From the NCBI GenBank assembly GCA_905221605.1, contig CAJNDS010002441.1:362678-426677 (forward strand): a DNA stretch of 64,000 nucleotides, given 5' to 3'. The position numbers and the translations under genes are program-made. Each line of letters begins with the position of its first letter. Position 1 is the stretch's first letter. Origin of the DNA: Symbiodinium natans. Its lineage: Eukaryota > Sar > Dinophyceae > Suessiales > Symbiodiniaceae. Below the pieces are notes generated by a model. The model worked only from the letters and a program-made list of their open reading frames with translations, had not been told where the DNA came from and made no database searches. Positions 21,201 through 31,786 of the stretch are shown here, piece after piece.

Positions 21201-21394
21201 CCTTGAAGCTTCGACTTGCGACAGGAGCCTTCCGCCAGCCGTGGAGTCTGAGGCAGTGGCCACCTGTGGGTCTCTGCATCTCGGACCGCACCTTGGGAAA
21301 CCGCGAACTCTACCGGGACCTTAGCCTAGGGATACTTGGAAATCATCGTTACTTTTTGGGTGCTGTCATTCTTAAGAAACAGCTGAAGTTATAG
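21201..21394 (+). CDS. probable exon, unassigned (one of the longest)
   Basis: After cctacgcag an open frame of about 64 codons runs to TAG, including LKLRLATGAFRQPWSLRQW and GNRELYRDLSLGILGNHRYF. The protein-like composition suggests real coding sequence. It could be a terminal exon, or an upstream exon of the BTB gene ending before the stop. Confidence 0.45.
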
Positions 21395-21590
21395 TTTTTG
21401 CTGGGGTTCCAAGTTCAGTATACTTTAGTTGCAGTTCCTTCTTTGGGGACCCTAGTTTCGTGAGGGTCCAAAGAGCCTTGAACCGATTCCGAGATGCCCC
21501 ACTGAAGATGCAGCTAAACTTTGTGAATCTAACTCCCAACCCTGAACGTCCGCCTTAGCACTACAGCCCAAATAGAAAATAGGTCCTCAC

Positions 21591-21644
21591 CGACAAAATG
21601 GCAAGACGGCGGGTTCCTCCTGCTAGCAGCACTCGTGCAGACAT
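21591..21644 (-). CDS. possible minus-strand exon
   Basis: On the minus strand, 54 nt lie between ggctacacag and gtgagg (MSARVLLAGGTRRLAILS). A second frame is open over the wider interval 21525-21790 (MKFYDGYTDVCTSAASRR). Only one can be right; the strand itself is uncertain. Confidence 0.3.
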
Positions 21645-22272
21645 CTGTGTAGCCATCGTAGAACTTCATGCCGTGCCGCACATCACATGTTGAATAGACT
21701 GCATTGGCATTGGTCTCTTGCCCACCCTCACCCAGGTTTTGTGCCATCGCGCCCACTCCTCGCAGTACCAGGTGGGAGTGTGTTACTTGTGTTTTAAACA
21801 TGCGAGTGGGTGAACACAGTGTGAATGCGCTCGTATGTGTGTATGGGGGTGGGAGTTTATAACATGCATTTTCTTTGAAAAAATATGTTTTCAGAATCCC
21901 AACCCTCAACCCTGAAGCCCCAACCCCAAACCGTAAGAGTTATGGCGACTTGGCAGAGTGTTTCGGGTCTGGGCTTTCGGGCTTGGGATAAGGCCAGACG
22001 TGTGGCAGTATACAGGGAATGTGGTGCCCTCAACCCAAGACCCAAAAGCCTAAACCCTACACCTAAACCCTAAACCCTAAATCTCTAGTCGCAAGCTCCT
22101 TACGCACAGTTCGTTCCAGAGCTAGTTCTTCAGGGTCCATGTGCCGATCCTCCATAGGGACTATAGTACTCCCCACCCCCCAAACCCTAAACCCTAAACC
22201 CTAAACCCTAAACCCTAAACCCTACAGCCTAAACTGGCCAGAAAGGCCCGGGGCAGAACACATGCCATGTAG

Positions 22273-22332
22273 GCCGCAAGGTCGCGGGGGCGAAGGTCTG
22301 CGACGCGACCTTCTTGCTTTCTACGCCGCCTG
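22273..22332 (+). CDS. BTB gene exon: BTB1 N-terminus
   Basis: Acceptor ccatgtag, donor cctg|gttata, phase 1 to 1. KVCDATFLLSTPP fits the first strands of a BTB fold (D-x-x-F-x-V). The phase joins directly to 24619. CCCTAAA upstream, TTTAGGG downstream. Confidence 0.65.
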
Positions 22333-22376
22333 GTTATATGCTCAGGGTTTAGGGCTTAGGATTATCTGCAGACTGC

Positions 22377-22483
22377 CCGGTGCATGTAGCTCATGATTAT
22401 ATACTTAGGCCCCAAAGTCCCTGTATATAGGAAGTACTTTAGGGCCCAAGTATTCCCCGATTTTGGTACATGGACCCTCAGGG
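22377..22483. repeat. palindromic element, family B
   Basis: cgattttggtacatggaccc and ggtgcatgtagctcatgatt ends around ggccccaaagtccctgtata. Confidence 0.85.
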
Positions 22484-22865
22484 TTTAGGGATGCAAGTGC
22501 AAAGGGTTTAGGGTTTAGCCCTAAACCCTAAACCCTAAACCCTAAGGTCAGGGGAATATTTAGAATTATTTGTTCTTAAGGTCCTAAATCAAACCCAGGG
22601 AATATTAAAAACAAAGTTGTTCATAAGGTTCTAAGTGGAGTGTAGATAGCTCTCAGCCCAAAGCCCAAAACCCTAAACCCTAAACCCCACAATTCCAAAA
22701 GCCTAGAACCCTGAGTCGCCTGAAGCCCAAAACCCCAAAGCCCACAATGAACTGAAAACCCCTTCAAGCCCCTAAGGCTTTTGGGTTTAGGGTTTAGGGT
22801 TTCTCGGGTTTTTCGGCTTTTTTTGCGTGTTTTTGTTTAGGGTTTGGGGACCCGACGCACACCGC

Positions 22866-22939
22866 CGCCCCCAAGTCTGCAGGATCGCCATGACGACGCG
22901 CTTGCAGACCTCATGGTTCATCTCGACGAAGGCTTACTT
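22866..22939 (-). CDS. possible minus-strand exon in BTB gene intron
   Basis: The minus-strand frame EMNHEVCKRVVMAILQTWG is open with GC-rich third positions. The stretch 22908-22939 recurs at 23066-23096 across a TTTAGGG array. Plus-strand frames are open too, so the strand is not settled. Confidence 0.3.
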
Positions 22940-23065
22940 GAGGGTTTAGGGTTTAGGGTTCAGGGTTTTAGGGTTTAGGATTTGGGGTTTAGGGTTTAGG
23001 GTTTAGGGTTTAGGGTTTAGGGTTTAGGGTTTAGGGTTTAGGGTTTAGGGTTTAGGGTTTAGGGT

Positions 23066-23096
23066 ACCTCATGGTTCATCTCGATGAAGGCTACTT
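23066..23096 (-). repeat. direct duplicate of 22908-22939
   Basis: Begins acctcatggttcatctcga; differs from the first copy by one substitution and one 1-bp indel. The two copies flank about 125 bp of TTTAGGG-type repeats. Confidence 0.9.
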
Positions 23097-23308
23097 CAAT
23101 AAGTACCATGAACCTCCACCCTTGGACCGCTTCTGGGTCAGGAGTACTATACTTCAACACTTTTGTTGGTTCTGGGTTCCTACCATAGCTACTTGTACCT
23201 ACAAGGTATATACTTGTTTCCCCAGGGTCTACTCCAAAGTAGGGCCATTGGGTACTTGCAAGTGGGGTTATAAGTACCCTAGTATGCACCCATGAACCTC
23301 CTAGGACT
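23096..23308. repeat. family C-related element
   Basis: ataagtaccatgaacctcca at the left, ataagtaccc and acccatgaacctccta at the right, with a complex middle. Probably two half elements. Confidence 0.55.
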
Positions 23309-23623
23309 GGGCATGGCTTGTGGGGTAAGACCCGAAACCCAAAGCCCATCTACCTTGATCCCTATATGGGTCGTTGTCATAGGGATCCAAAAGGGGACCA
23401 TAATTTTGACAACCACCCATGTGAAACCCTAGAAAAATAAAATTCCGTTTTTTTTTCCAGTGGCCTATGGCTTGATCCATTGGTGTCCTATGAACTAAAC
23501 CCTAAACCCTTAAACCCTTAAACCCTTACACCCCTAAACCCTTAAACCCGATAGAGAGTCCGACTTAGAGGTTTTCTTGGGTTTTCTCCAGGGGTGCTGG
23601 AGGATGCTAGTCTGTGGCAGGTT

Positions 23624-23735
23624 CCCTACTTAGTAGCTGAGTAAGAACACTTTACACTTTTTGGGGATACGATAGTCTCTACAAACCCAACAGTGTACAG
23701 TTTTTTGGGGCTTATGAACTCAGCAACGAAGCCTA
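23624..23735. repeat. palindromic element, family D
   Basis: Ends cttagtagctgagtaag and gaactcagcaacgaag are inverted, with cactttacactttttgggg and its partner inside. Other copies: 35974-36074 and 40131-40233. Confidence 0.85.
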
Positions 23736-24098
23736 AATTAGGGACACTTTTGGTGTTCTACAGACCCTGAGATACAGGATGTCACAAATTTAACAATGGA
23801 CAATCAACTGGAGAACAGCCGGCTCTTATGCTGGAAGAAACCCAGACTGCAGCGTGAATCCCCATAATTCCTCGCATCACCCCGCAAGATAGGGCTTTTG
23901 GGCGTTTGTGGGTAGGGTTTCTCGCCTAAAGCTTAAACCTTAAACGTTTTAGGATTAAAGGTCAGCCTCAACCCTAAAACACTGAACTTTTGAGGCTTTA
24001 AAGTTCGTGAAGCCACAAGCCCTAAACATCCCTACACCCTGATCGGCCTTGCAGGCCATGTCGGTTTAGGCTTTTCGGATTAGTTAGGGTTTACAGGG

Positions 24099-24187
24099 GA
24101 AGTTGGCCGCTTGCACTCCCGGAATGTCGTGGACCGCCATGAAGAGGTCAGCGATATTTTGCGCCAGTGTAAGAAAGCCGTAGACGG
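24099..24187 (-). CDS. possible minus-strand exon in BTB gene intron
   Basis: The minus-strand frame reads LTLAQNIADLFMAVHDIPG without stops; the plus-strand frame is also open (RNVVDRHEEVSDILRQC) and has a good acceptor (gtttacag). It is not needed in the BTB transcript, so it belongs to another transcript or none. Confidence 0.3.
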
Positions 24188-24278
24188 TTTAGGGTTTAGG
24201 GTTTAGGGTTGAGGGTTGAGGGTTTAGGGTTTCGGGTTTAGGGAACTTCCAAACGCAGCTGTTCGACACCCTGGACAC

Positions 24279-24367
24279 GCTGTCCCCTTTTACAGTTGAA
24301 GACGTTCCACGATATGGGTCTAGCGGCTCGCCTCCACTCTTCCATGCAGTTGGTGAACCGCTTGAGG
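24279..24367 (-). CDS. possible minus-strand exon in BTB gene intron
   Basis: On the minus strand, after ggaatag the frame reads LKRFTNCMEEWRRAARPI and on to a gtgtcc donor; helical, Trp-rich. The plus frame (FDTLDTLSPFTVEDVPRYG) is also open. Together with 24099-24187 and 22866-22939 it may form a nested antisense gene. Confidence 0.35.
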
Positions 24368-24501
24368 CTATTCCCTAAGCGCTGTTCCCTAAACCCCAAT
24401 TAAACCCTAAACAGCCTAAACCCTATAAACGCTAAACCCTAAACCCTCAACCCTCAACCCTCAACCCTCAACCCTAAACCCCCAAACCCTAAACCCTAAA
24501 C

Positions 24502-24608
24502 CCCTAAACCCTAAACCCTAAACCCTAAACCCTAAACCCTAAACCCTAAACCCTAAACCCTAAACCCTAAACCCTAAACCCTAAACCCTAAACCCTAAAC
24601 CCTAAACC
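24502..24608. repeat. CCCTAAA array
   Basis: About 15 perfect units ending 10 bp before the BTB1 exon at 24619. Confidence 0.95.
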
Positions 24609-24618
24609 CTTCCCGAAG

Positions 24619-24683
24619 GCGCCGTGCTTGCCCACGTGGCCATCGTCGAGGCGCGGCTCCCTGCGCTGCTGCGCGCCGCGGAG
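24619..24683 (+). CDS. BTB gene exon: BTB1 core
   Basis: Acceptor cccgaag, GC donor (gag|gctccc), phase 1 to 0. LAHVAIVEARLPALLRAAE matches the BTB H-x-x-x-L-x-x-R-S/L-x-x-F/L motif. CCCTAAA array upstream, TTTAGGG array downstream. Confidence 0.72.
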
Positions 24684-24699
24684 GCTCCCGGGATTTGGG

Positions 24700-25055
24700 G
24701 GCTTTGGGGGGTTTAGGGTTTAGGGTTTGGGGTTTAGGGTTTAGGGTTTGGGGTTTAGAGTTTAGGGTTGGGGGTTAGGGGGGTTTAGGGTTTAGGGGTT
24801 TTAGGGTTTAGGGTTTGGGGTTTAGGGTTTAGGTCTTAGGGCTTAGGGTTTAGGGTTTGGGGTTTAGAGTTTAGGGTTTGGCGTTGGGGGGGGTTTGGGG
24901 TTTGGGGTTTAGAGTTTAGGGTTGGGGGTTGGGGGGGTTTAGGGTGTAGGGTTTGGGGTTTGGGGTTTGAGGTTTGAGGTTTTGGGGGGTTTAGGGTTTA
25001 GAGCTTACGGTTTAGGGTTTGGGGTTTGGGGTTCAGGGTTTCAGGGTTTCAGGGT
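24700..25055. repeat. degenerate TTTAGGG/TTTGGGG array
   Basis: About 350 bp of alternating gggtttagg, ggggtttgg and gagtttagg units in the BTB gene intron. Confidence 0.85.
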
Positions 25056-25313
25056 TCCAGGATTGTTTTTTTTGACATACGTGTTTCAGGGTTGAGGGGG
25101 TTTTAGGTATGCACGTTGGGGGGTTTTTGTTTATTTGCTATGGATTGTTAAAGTTACTCAAGGTCCCCATTGCTTGTTCTTGCACATGGTCACACATGTA
25201 GATCACTCTGCATTGGGGTTTAGGGTTTAGGGTTTAGGGTTTAGGGTTTAGGGTTTAGGGTTTAGGGTTTAGGGTTTAGGGTTTGCCCCTGAACCACAAG
25301 GTTGAGGCTTCAG

Positions 25314-25353
25314 TTTCTAGAGGCAAGCTCAGGGGGCGACTTGGTGTTCAAAG
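25314..25353 (+). CDS. BTB gene micro-exon
   Basis: 40 nt between ggcttcag and gtgcct, phase 0 to 1, encoding FLEASSGGDLVFK. Flanked by TTTAGGG upstream and CCCTAAA downstream, opposite to the usual order. Confidence 0.55.
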
Positions 25354-26397
25354 GTGCCTAGCCAACCCTAAACCCTAAACCCTAAACCCTAAACCCTAAA
25401 CCCTAAACCCTCAACCCTAAACCCTAAACCCTCAACCCTAAACCCCAAACCCTCTTTACAGTATCATTCGGTATTGGAGTTCGGGGGCAGAAAATTGCAG
25501 AGCAGGGTGCATCGAGTCGCAGTGTGAAGCAGGCTACGGGTGCTCAGGACCCTTGAAATGCATGGGCTTAGGGTTTTACGGTTCACACCGATGGCGACTT
25601 GGGCCTTCTTATCTAATTTCAGACGCTAGAACCCCAACCCTGAACGCAAACCCTGAACCCCGAAGATCTCTAGGTGGTGGACGAAGCGGATCCACAGCCA
25701 CTTGTGGATGACCGCTGTAGGCCGGTGCAGGTTGTGCTTGTCTTACTTTGCTTCAAGGCCTAGATTTCGATTCAGAACTAGCCTGTGACACAGGGACTGC
25801 GAAACAGAATGGGGACCGAGAGGGGCGCCCTGGTGGGGACGGCTCGTCTTGGACGGTCATCCAAAGGGCCCCCCTTCGTCTGTCACGAGAGTCCCGTGCC
25901 ACCAATCACTTGCACTTAAAGTCCCCTCTGCTCTGCCGCATCCTATGATGTTCATGTGAGCTGTCATGCAACACTTTTCCATGAAGCCCAACTGGAGGGT
26001 GCAAGTGTTTCTCGATTGAGGGTTTGGGCCTGTCGTTTGATCTGGGCTTCTTTTACACCTTAGTAAGCGATTTTGGAAAGCCAAGACACGTGTAACCAGG
26101 GTCTCTACAATTCTTAAGCACCTGCTAGCATAGGGGGTAATCGTGCCTCTAAAGCCCAAGCCCTAAACCCTAAACCCTAGACCCCAAACCCTAAACCCTA
26201 AACCCTAAACCCTAAACCCTAAACCCTGAACCCCAGGAAGCCTCAAGCCCTTCTAAGCCTAAAAAAAAAAATACAACCTAAACCTTCTACCCCAAAACCC
26301 TAAACCCTAAACCCTAAACCCTAAACCCTAAACCTTCTACCCCAAAACCCTAAACCCTAAAGCCATTCTAAGCCCCAAAACCCTTTCCCAAACGGAG

Positions 26398-26435
26398 CCT
26401 GTGTGGACGGGAGGCGAGGTGGCACCGTCCGGCAG
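26398..26435 (+). CDS. BTB gene micro-exon
   Basis: 38 nt, acceptor aaacggag, GC donor (gcag|gcgagg), phase 1 to 0, encoding CVDGRRGGTVRQ. The phase links 25353 to 27145. CCCTAAA upstream, TTTAGGG downstream. Confidence 0.5.
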
Positions 26436-26639
26436 GCGAGGGTCCCTTTCTGAGTCATGGGTTCTCTGGATTTAGGGTTTAGGGTTTAGGGTTTAGGGTT
26501 TAGGGTTTAGGGTTCTCTTGTTTAGGTTTAGGGTTTAGGGTTTCGGCTTTAGGGTTTTAAGGTTGTTTCCTTGCTACCCTCCCTCTATACTGACCCCCCC
26601 CCTAGCGGCCTGACTACATACTCTACCCTTTTATTTGTG

Positions 26640-27120
26640 TTACAAAGGACTATATATATATATATACATACATGTATATATGTGTATGATTAACATATAT
26701 TATGTATGTATTATAGTATGTATATTCTGTATGTCCTATATATAATATATAGATAGATAGAGGTGTATTATGTTGTGTCTATTTATTATGATGATGATGA
26801 TGGTATGATTATGATTATGATTATGATTACCATTATACGTTGGATATTTGATGCTATGATATCAGGAATTGCATTATATGAGATTGATGTTTGTTTGTTT
26901 TTTGTATTCTTATGTCTTACATTATATTGTTTTATGTTGTCTTAGGATACAACAGATTGGGAATAAATTATAGTGCATTATGCTTTACTTTATACTATAC
27001 TATTTCATACTATATTGTATTAACTTGTTTATACATACGTATGTACGTATATACATATGTATGTATGTGTGTGTATGTACATGCAAATATAGTTGTAAAT
27101 ACGCATATACATGTTTTACG
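26640..27120. repeat. AT-rich microsatellite region
   Basis: Tracts of (TA)n, (GATA)n, (GAT)n and (GTAT)n. Long tyrosine/isoleucine-rich open frames here are low-complexity artefacts. Confidence 0.9.
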
Positions 27121-27144
27121 TTTACTTGCATCTGTAGCCGACAG

Positions 27145-27223
27145 GTCCGCATCAGCGACCTCTCGCGCGCGACCCTCGTGCTGCTACTGCGCTGGGCCTA
27201 TGGCGAAGCCATCCCTGTGTTGA
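27145..27223 (+). CDS. BTB gene exon: BTB1 C-terminal part
   Basis: Acceptor agccgacag, donor ttga|gtgcgg, phase 0 to 1. VRISDLSRATLVLLLRWAYG matches the BTB segment I-x-D-x-s-x-x-x-x-x-x-L-L-x-W-x-Y. High third-position GC inside an AT-rich intron region makes the exon stand out. Confidence 0.8.
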
Positions 27224-27646
27224 GTGCGGGGCCCTAGTGTGTTATATTACATTATACTATACTATGTTATATTATATCATACTTTTGCTATACTATAGTA
27301 TGTTATATTATATGATGTTATAGTTCGATTCCTATGGCGCTGCACTCTAAGCCCTCTAACGGAGGAGCCCAAAATTTCTACGGCCTAATGTTCCATATAC
27401 ATCTTTAAAATATGAACTGCCACAGATACCCGCGATCCACTAGTTGCTTTATCCCTACATAAGGAAGAGTATTCTTGTTTTTTGAGGGTTCTTAAGCAAT
27501 CAGTAGCCTTGAGCTTTGAAACCCTTCGTTCTTCTCATAATGCACTAGGGGAGCCTGGTTGTTGCCTGCACTCTCCGGGCGACTTGAGCCCAGTGTCCTT
27601 GAAATCTTCAGGTCCAGTGTAATTAGGGGTTAGGGTTTAATTTTAA

Positions 27647-27694
27647 CGCTACGCGACCCGCCTCGGCCCGGCCCAGCGCATCTGCGTGAGCATG
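27647..27694 (+). CDS. probable BTB gene exon (5' border unresolved)
   Basis: The frame YATRLGPAQRICVSM has GC at nearly every third position and resembles the A-x-R-L-G-L helix after BTB domains; donor gcatg|gtgatt. No AG acceptor is found just upstream: either it is at 27676 (ggcccag) or the site is unusual. Confidence 0.45.
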
Positions 27695-27744
27695 GTGATT
27701 CCGCAGCGCCCAAGTCGCTGGACCCCAAGCAATAAGGGTTGGGT

Positions 27745-27776
<32 letters not shown>

Positions 27777-27934
27777 GGTTCCGGGTTTATGGTTTATGGT
27801 TTGGGGTTTGGGGTTGAGGGTTAGTTTAGGGCTCAAGGTTCACGCTTTGGGGTTGAGGGTTTTTTTGGGTTTAGGGTTCGGCTTGGAGTGATCGTAGGGT
27901 TGAGCCAGGCCCTTTAAGGTTTAAGGCGAAGGGT

Positions 27935-28024
<90 letters not shown>
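27935..28024. repeat. 90-bp poly-G run
   Basis: Uninterrupted G from 27935 to 28024. Length may be unreliable in assembly. Poly-Pro and poly-Gly frames are artefacts. Confidence 0.95.
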
Positions 28025-28025
<1 letters not shown>

Positions 28026-28026
28026 A

Positions 28027-28745
28027 AGGGGGTGGGGGTCCCTGCTGGGAGGGGCTTCAACTGCCTCTGGTCCTGGCGAACCGTCCGCTTGCGGACCCCG
28101 GTTTCCCAGGGGGGGGTACCCATTTGAGGCCAAAAAAAGTTGGAGGGGTGCCTGTTCTGACAACCTATACACCTCCGGCCCGAGGCCTCGGCGGCTTGAG
28201 GGCAGCGCGTCGGAGCAGGAAAACTCCGCCTTTCACAAACACCTTATGTGAGCAAGCGCCAAAACCCCCAGCCATTCAATTAAGCAAGGGGTGGACACGA
28301 ATGCCCAAAACCCTGTAAAACGATGGGAACACTTGAAAAGCGACACCCCGAGGTTATGAACCATTGGGTGTGCTATAGCGACACCTACAAACATCAAGCC
28401 CCTCTTGTTGCGTCCATTAGCACCTCGAGCCAGCCGCTCATGTGGCTTTTGGGGGAGGGGGGGGGTTAGGGGGGGGAAGGGGGGGTAGGGGGGGGGGTAG
28501 GGGGGGGGGGGTAGGGGGGGGGGGGTGGGGGGGTGGGGGTAGGGTGAAAAAGGGGGGGGCCCTGCTGGGAAGGGCTGCAACTGCCTCTGGTCCTGGCGAA
28601 CCATCCGCTTGCGGACCCTGCTCACCTAGGGGGGGTACCCATTTGAGGCAAAAAAAGGGGTCCGAAAAAGGGCTTTGGGCTGGGAGGATTTGGAGGGGGG
28701 TGCCTGTTCTGACTACCTATACACCTTCGGCCCGAGGCCTCGGCG
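28027..28745. repeat. segmental tandem duplication next to G runs
   Basis: 28040-28200 and 28560-28745 share long blocks (tgcctctggtcctggcgaac, ctatacacctccggcccgag) with about 90 percent identity by eye, each preceded by a G-rich run (27935-28024; 28450-28558). A unique 200-bp segment lies between them. Confidence 0.85.
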
Positions 28746-28836
28746 GATTAGGGTTTAGGGTTTAGGGCCACGACTCTCTACAACTTCGATGCAGTGACGA
28801 TGAGGCAAGCAAGCCTAGAACCTTTGAACCCTGAAG

Positions 28837-28915
28837 CTCACGATTGCGCGAAGGACTGCGGACAAGCACCCCGGGATCGTCATCCTTCAGTCCAACACAT
28901 CCTACTTCTACTTGA
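28837..28915 (+). CDS. probable BTB gene exon
   Basis: Acceptor ccctgaag, donor ttga|gtgggt, phase 0 to 1. HPGIVILQSNTSYFYLS is clearly protein-like. No known motif; assigned to the BTB gene by position and by phase with 29910. TTTAGGG array directly downstream. Confidence 0.5.
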
Positions 28916-29249
28916 GTGGGTTTAGGGCTTAGGGTTTAGGGTTTAGGGTTTAGGGTTTAGGGTTTAGGGTTTAGGGTTTAGGGTTTAGGGTACGGAGGGT
29001 CTACAAGCAAAAATCAGAATCCCAAATCGAAAAGCCCTGAACCCTTCTCCAAATGACTCCAGGCCGAAAGCGCTGACACAAACTCTAGATTTGAACATTA
29101 AAAACTGGAGAGGCTCTTGGGTTTAGGGCCGAAGACCCAAAATGAAACTTTGAACTCGACACACCGCCTGAAACCCCCAAGCCCGTACCCTTACGATCCC
29201 CCAGGCTCTAATACCCTCTGAGCCTTAAACCCCCTCAAAACCCTAAAGT

Positions 29250-29372
29250 TAGGGTTTAGGGTTTAGGGTTTAGGGTTTAGGGTTTAGGGTTTAGGGTTTA
29301 GGGTTTAGGGTTTAGGGTTTAGGGTTTAGGGTTTAGGGTTTAGGGTTTAGGGTTTAGGGTTTAGGGTTTAGA
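29250..29372. repeat. TTTAGGG array
   Basis: About 17 perfect units. Confidence 0.95.
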
Positions 29373-29454
29373 AGTTTCGCCCCTGAGCCCATCCTAGACA
29401 TGCGCTCAACCTACGCCTGCCTGTCCCCTCCCTCCCCCCCAGAAGCTTACAACT

Positions 29455-29563
29455 AGGGGCCCCGTTACTGTACAGACTTTTAACCTAAACCCAGTTTTAG
29501 GGTTTGCAAAATTTACTTATAACTCGGGGTAGGGTCCTTATAACTCTACTTATAACTAGGGGT

Positions 29564-29594
<31 letters not shown>
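29455..29594. repeat. element family N with terminal G run
   Basis: Repeated ttataactc and ccttataact blocks ending in ctaggggtgggg and about 30 G. 63860-64000 has the same blocks and ends in a C run. Confidence 0.65.
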
Positions 29595-29597
<3 letters not shown>

Positions 29598-29909
29598 TCC
29601 TTGTAGTTGGTCTTTGGCAAGCAAGCTCACTTACTTGCTTGTTGGGGTTTAGGGTTGTTAGGGATTAAGGTTTCGGGTCTGAACTTCACAGTAGTCCCTA
29701 AACCCTGAACCCTAAACTTCTACACCTGAAAATGCTCGAAATCCCCCCCCCCCCCCCCCGCTCCCCTTACCTTAAACCCTAAACCCTAAACCCTGAACCC
29801 TAAACCCTACACCCTAAACCCTAAACCCTAAACCCCAAACCCTAAACCCTAAACCCTAAACCCTAAACCTACAAATTCCAGATTCCCTCCTTACAAGCCC
29901 ACGGATGAG

Positions 29910-29997
29910 GCGAGGAGGACGACGACTCGCGCGCCCCGGCTGCAGCCACCAGGAGAGCCGCCTTCGACCTGCTGGAGGCCCCTTGTGATGACGCAGG
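29910..29997 (+). CDS. probable BTB gene exon
   Basis: Acceptor cggatgag, donor gcagg|gtttgg (inside a telomere-type repeat), phase 1 to 2. Encodes EEDDDSR, then ATRRAAFDLLEAPCDDA. CCCTAAA upstream, TTTAGGG downstream. Phases match both neighbours. Confidence 0.55.
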
Positions 29998-31723
29998 GTT
30001 TGGGGTTTAGGGTTTAGGGTTTAGGGTTTAGGGTTTAGGGTTTAGGGTTTAGGGTAAATGTAGGGTCCCTCACCCCAGATACCCTCAGAAACTTAAGGCC
30101 TGACACAGTCCATGGGCCTACTGTAGTGTTCCGGGCTTTTGGAGGTGCAATTCTTGGTGTTGAGACTACTTGGGCACCAAAGTAGGTGCTATGTGATAAG
30201 TCTATGTTTAGATCCCGTGGAGCACACGGCGTGAGACCGTTTGCGGGCATAGGGCTTGAGGGGTTATAGGCCCTCAGCCTTTCACAAACCGAAAAGACTT
30301 GGACCAAGGCGAGGCTTGACATGCGGGGGCGTAGGGTAGGGGCTGGTCGTGCCTCAAGCTTCATTTGAACTGTTTTTATTTCTTTTTTTTTTTTGGCGGG
30401 GGGGTGTGGGGCCGGGGGGATTTTCCCCAACCCCTGAGCGCCATATCACTTGGCCTGAAGCTCTTGAGGGCTTAGGCAGCTTTCAGCAGGTGCTTTCGAA
30501 ATCCACCCCTGCCAAAGCACTGCCGTGCATGTAGTCACCCGGACTCCAACCGGGGGATATCCAAGAAGGTCTTTGTCACACGTCCCTGTTCTGCCCGGGT
30601 GCAGCTGCGACCTTGCGGACACTGCTGGCATCCCCGGTACCCGGAACTCTACATCCCCACATCTCTTCGGTAAGGTCGGTGGGTAGGTCCCCGTAGCCTG
30701 GTTGGGGCTATCGCAGCTTCACCAGGCTTGCGCCAAGTACGAGGTGGAGAGACTGGGGACTCTCCTCCGCGAGTCCTGCCTGGAGTGGACACCAGGGCTT
30801 GTAGGGTTTATGTGAGAGTTGTGCTCTTGCGTTGCGTGCTACAGGTTAGGATGTTTCCTGTTACGCTAACAGTCCTACACAGGGAGTATAGTACCCCCTA
30901 TTATAATCCCTATTAAGGACTGTTAGTGTAAGGGGGACATCATGGGACATCCCAAGCTACAGGCCTTTAACAAGTTCACTGCTGGTCGATGCATGCTCCA
31001 GCGACGCACAGAAGTTCCTCAAGGCACAAAGCTCTAACCTATCCCCACACCCCAAGGCCCTTCGCCTCATGAATTACACCCCCATGGGCCCATATACTTC
31101 AAAAATGGTATAGCACGGTGGGCTTAGAGGTACTCTAGTTTCGTGCAAACCCTGAACGCCCAACGCACTAAACGCGCAGTTTTTGGAGGTACCTCTATAC
31201 TTCGAAACAAAGGGAAGTGTCCCTGAACTATTGGGATGAGTTCAAGTACAAGGTTCCTCGAGGTATGCCGAATTTCTCAGCAGTGCACAGACGTGAGGAC
31301 TAGGAGACGTCGTTGCATGCCAGTGAACTCATGCACAATTCCTGAATATGGAGAAGCATCGTATTCGCTAATTTTCCATAGTCCCTAAAGTCTATGTCCG
31401 GACTTCCTCAGATGCAGGGCAGAGAGCATCTTTTTGCTTCACTTAGGGATTTGGGCTTGTGGGGCTTGCTGGCTTTAGGGTTTAGGGTCCAGTGATTGGA
31501 GCCAGTGTACAGAAGGAAGCCGCACATGGAGAGAGAGATGCAGATGCAGATGTTTGGTTTCCGAAATTAGGGGTACCTTACTGGGTTCTTAAACAACAGG
31601 GGGATCCTCCTATTTGGGGGTCTAGATGAGGGGTCCCTCATTTTCGTAAACCCCCATGTAGGCAAAGGGAGTTTTTACGACAACAAACTGTTGGTGGTTC
31701 TCGATTTTTGCTTCACCCTTGGC

Positions 31724-31786
<63 letters not shown>

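Noticed and set aside
26763-27237. Long Tyr/Ile-rich ORFs
   Set aside because: They cross AT microsatellites; only the final segment from 27145 has real coding composition and is annotated as a BTB exon.
27914-28172. Poly-Pro / poly-Gly ORFs
   Set aside because: They only read through the 90-bp G run; similar cases at 7742-7958, 28442-28765 and 48479-48745.
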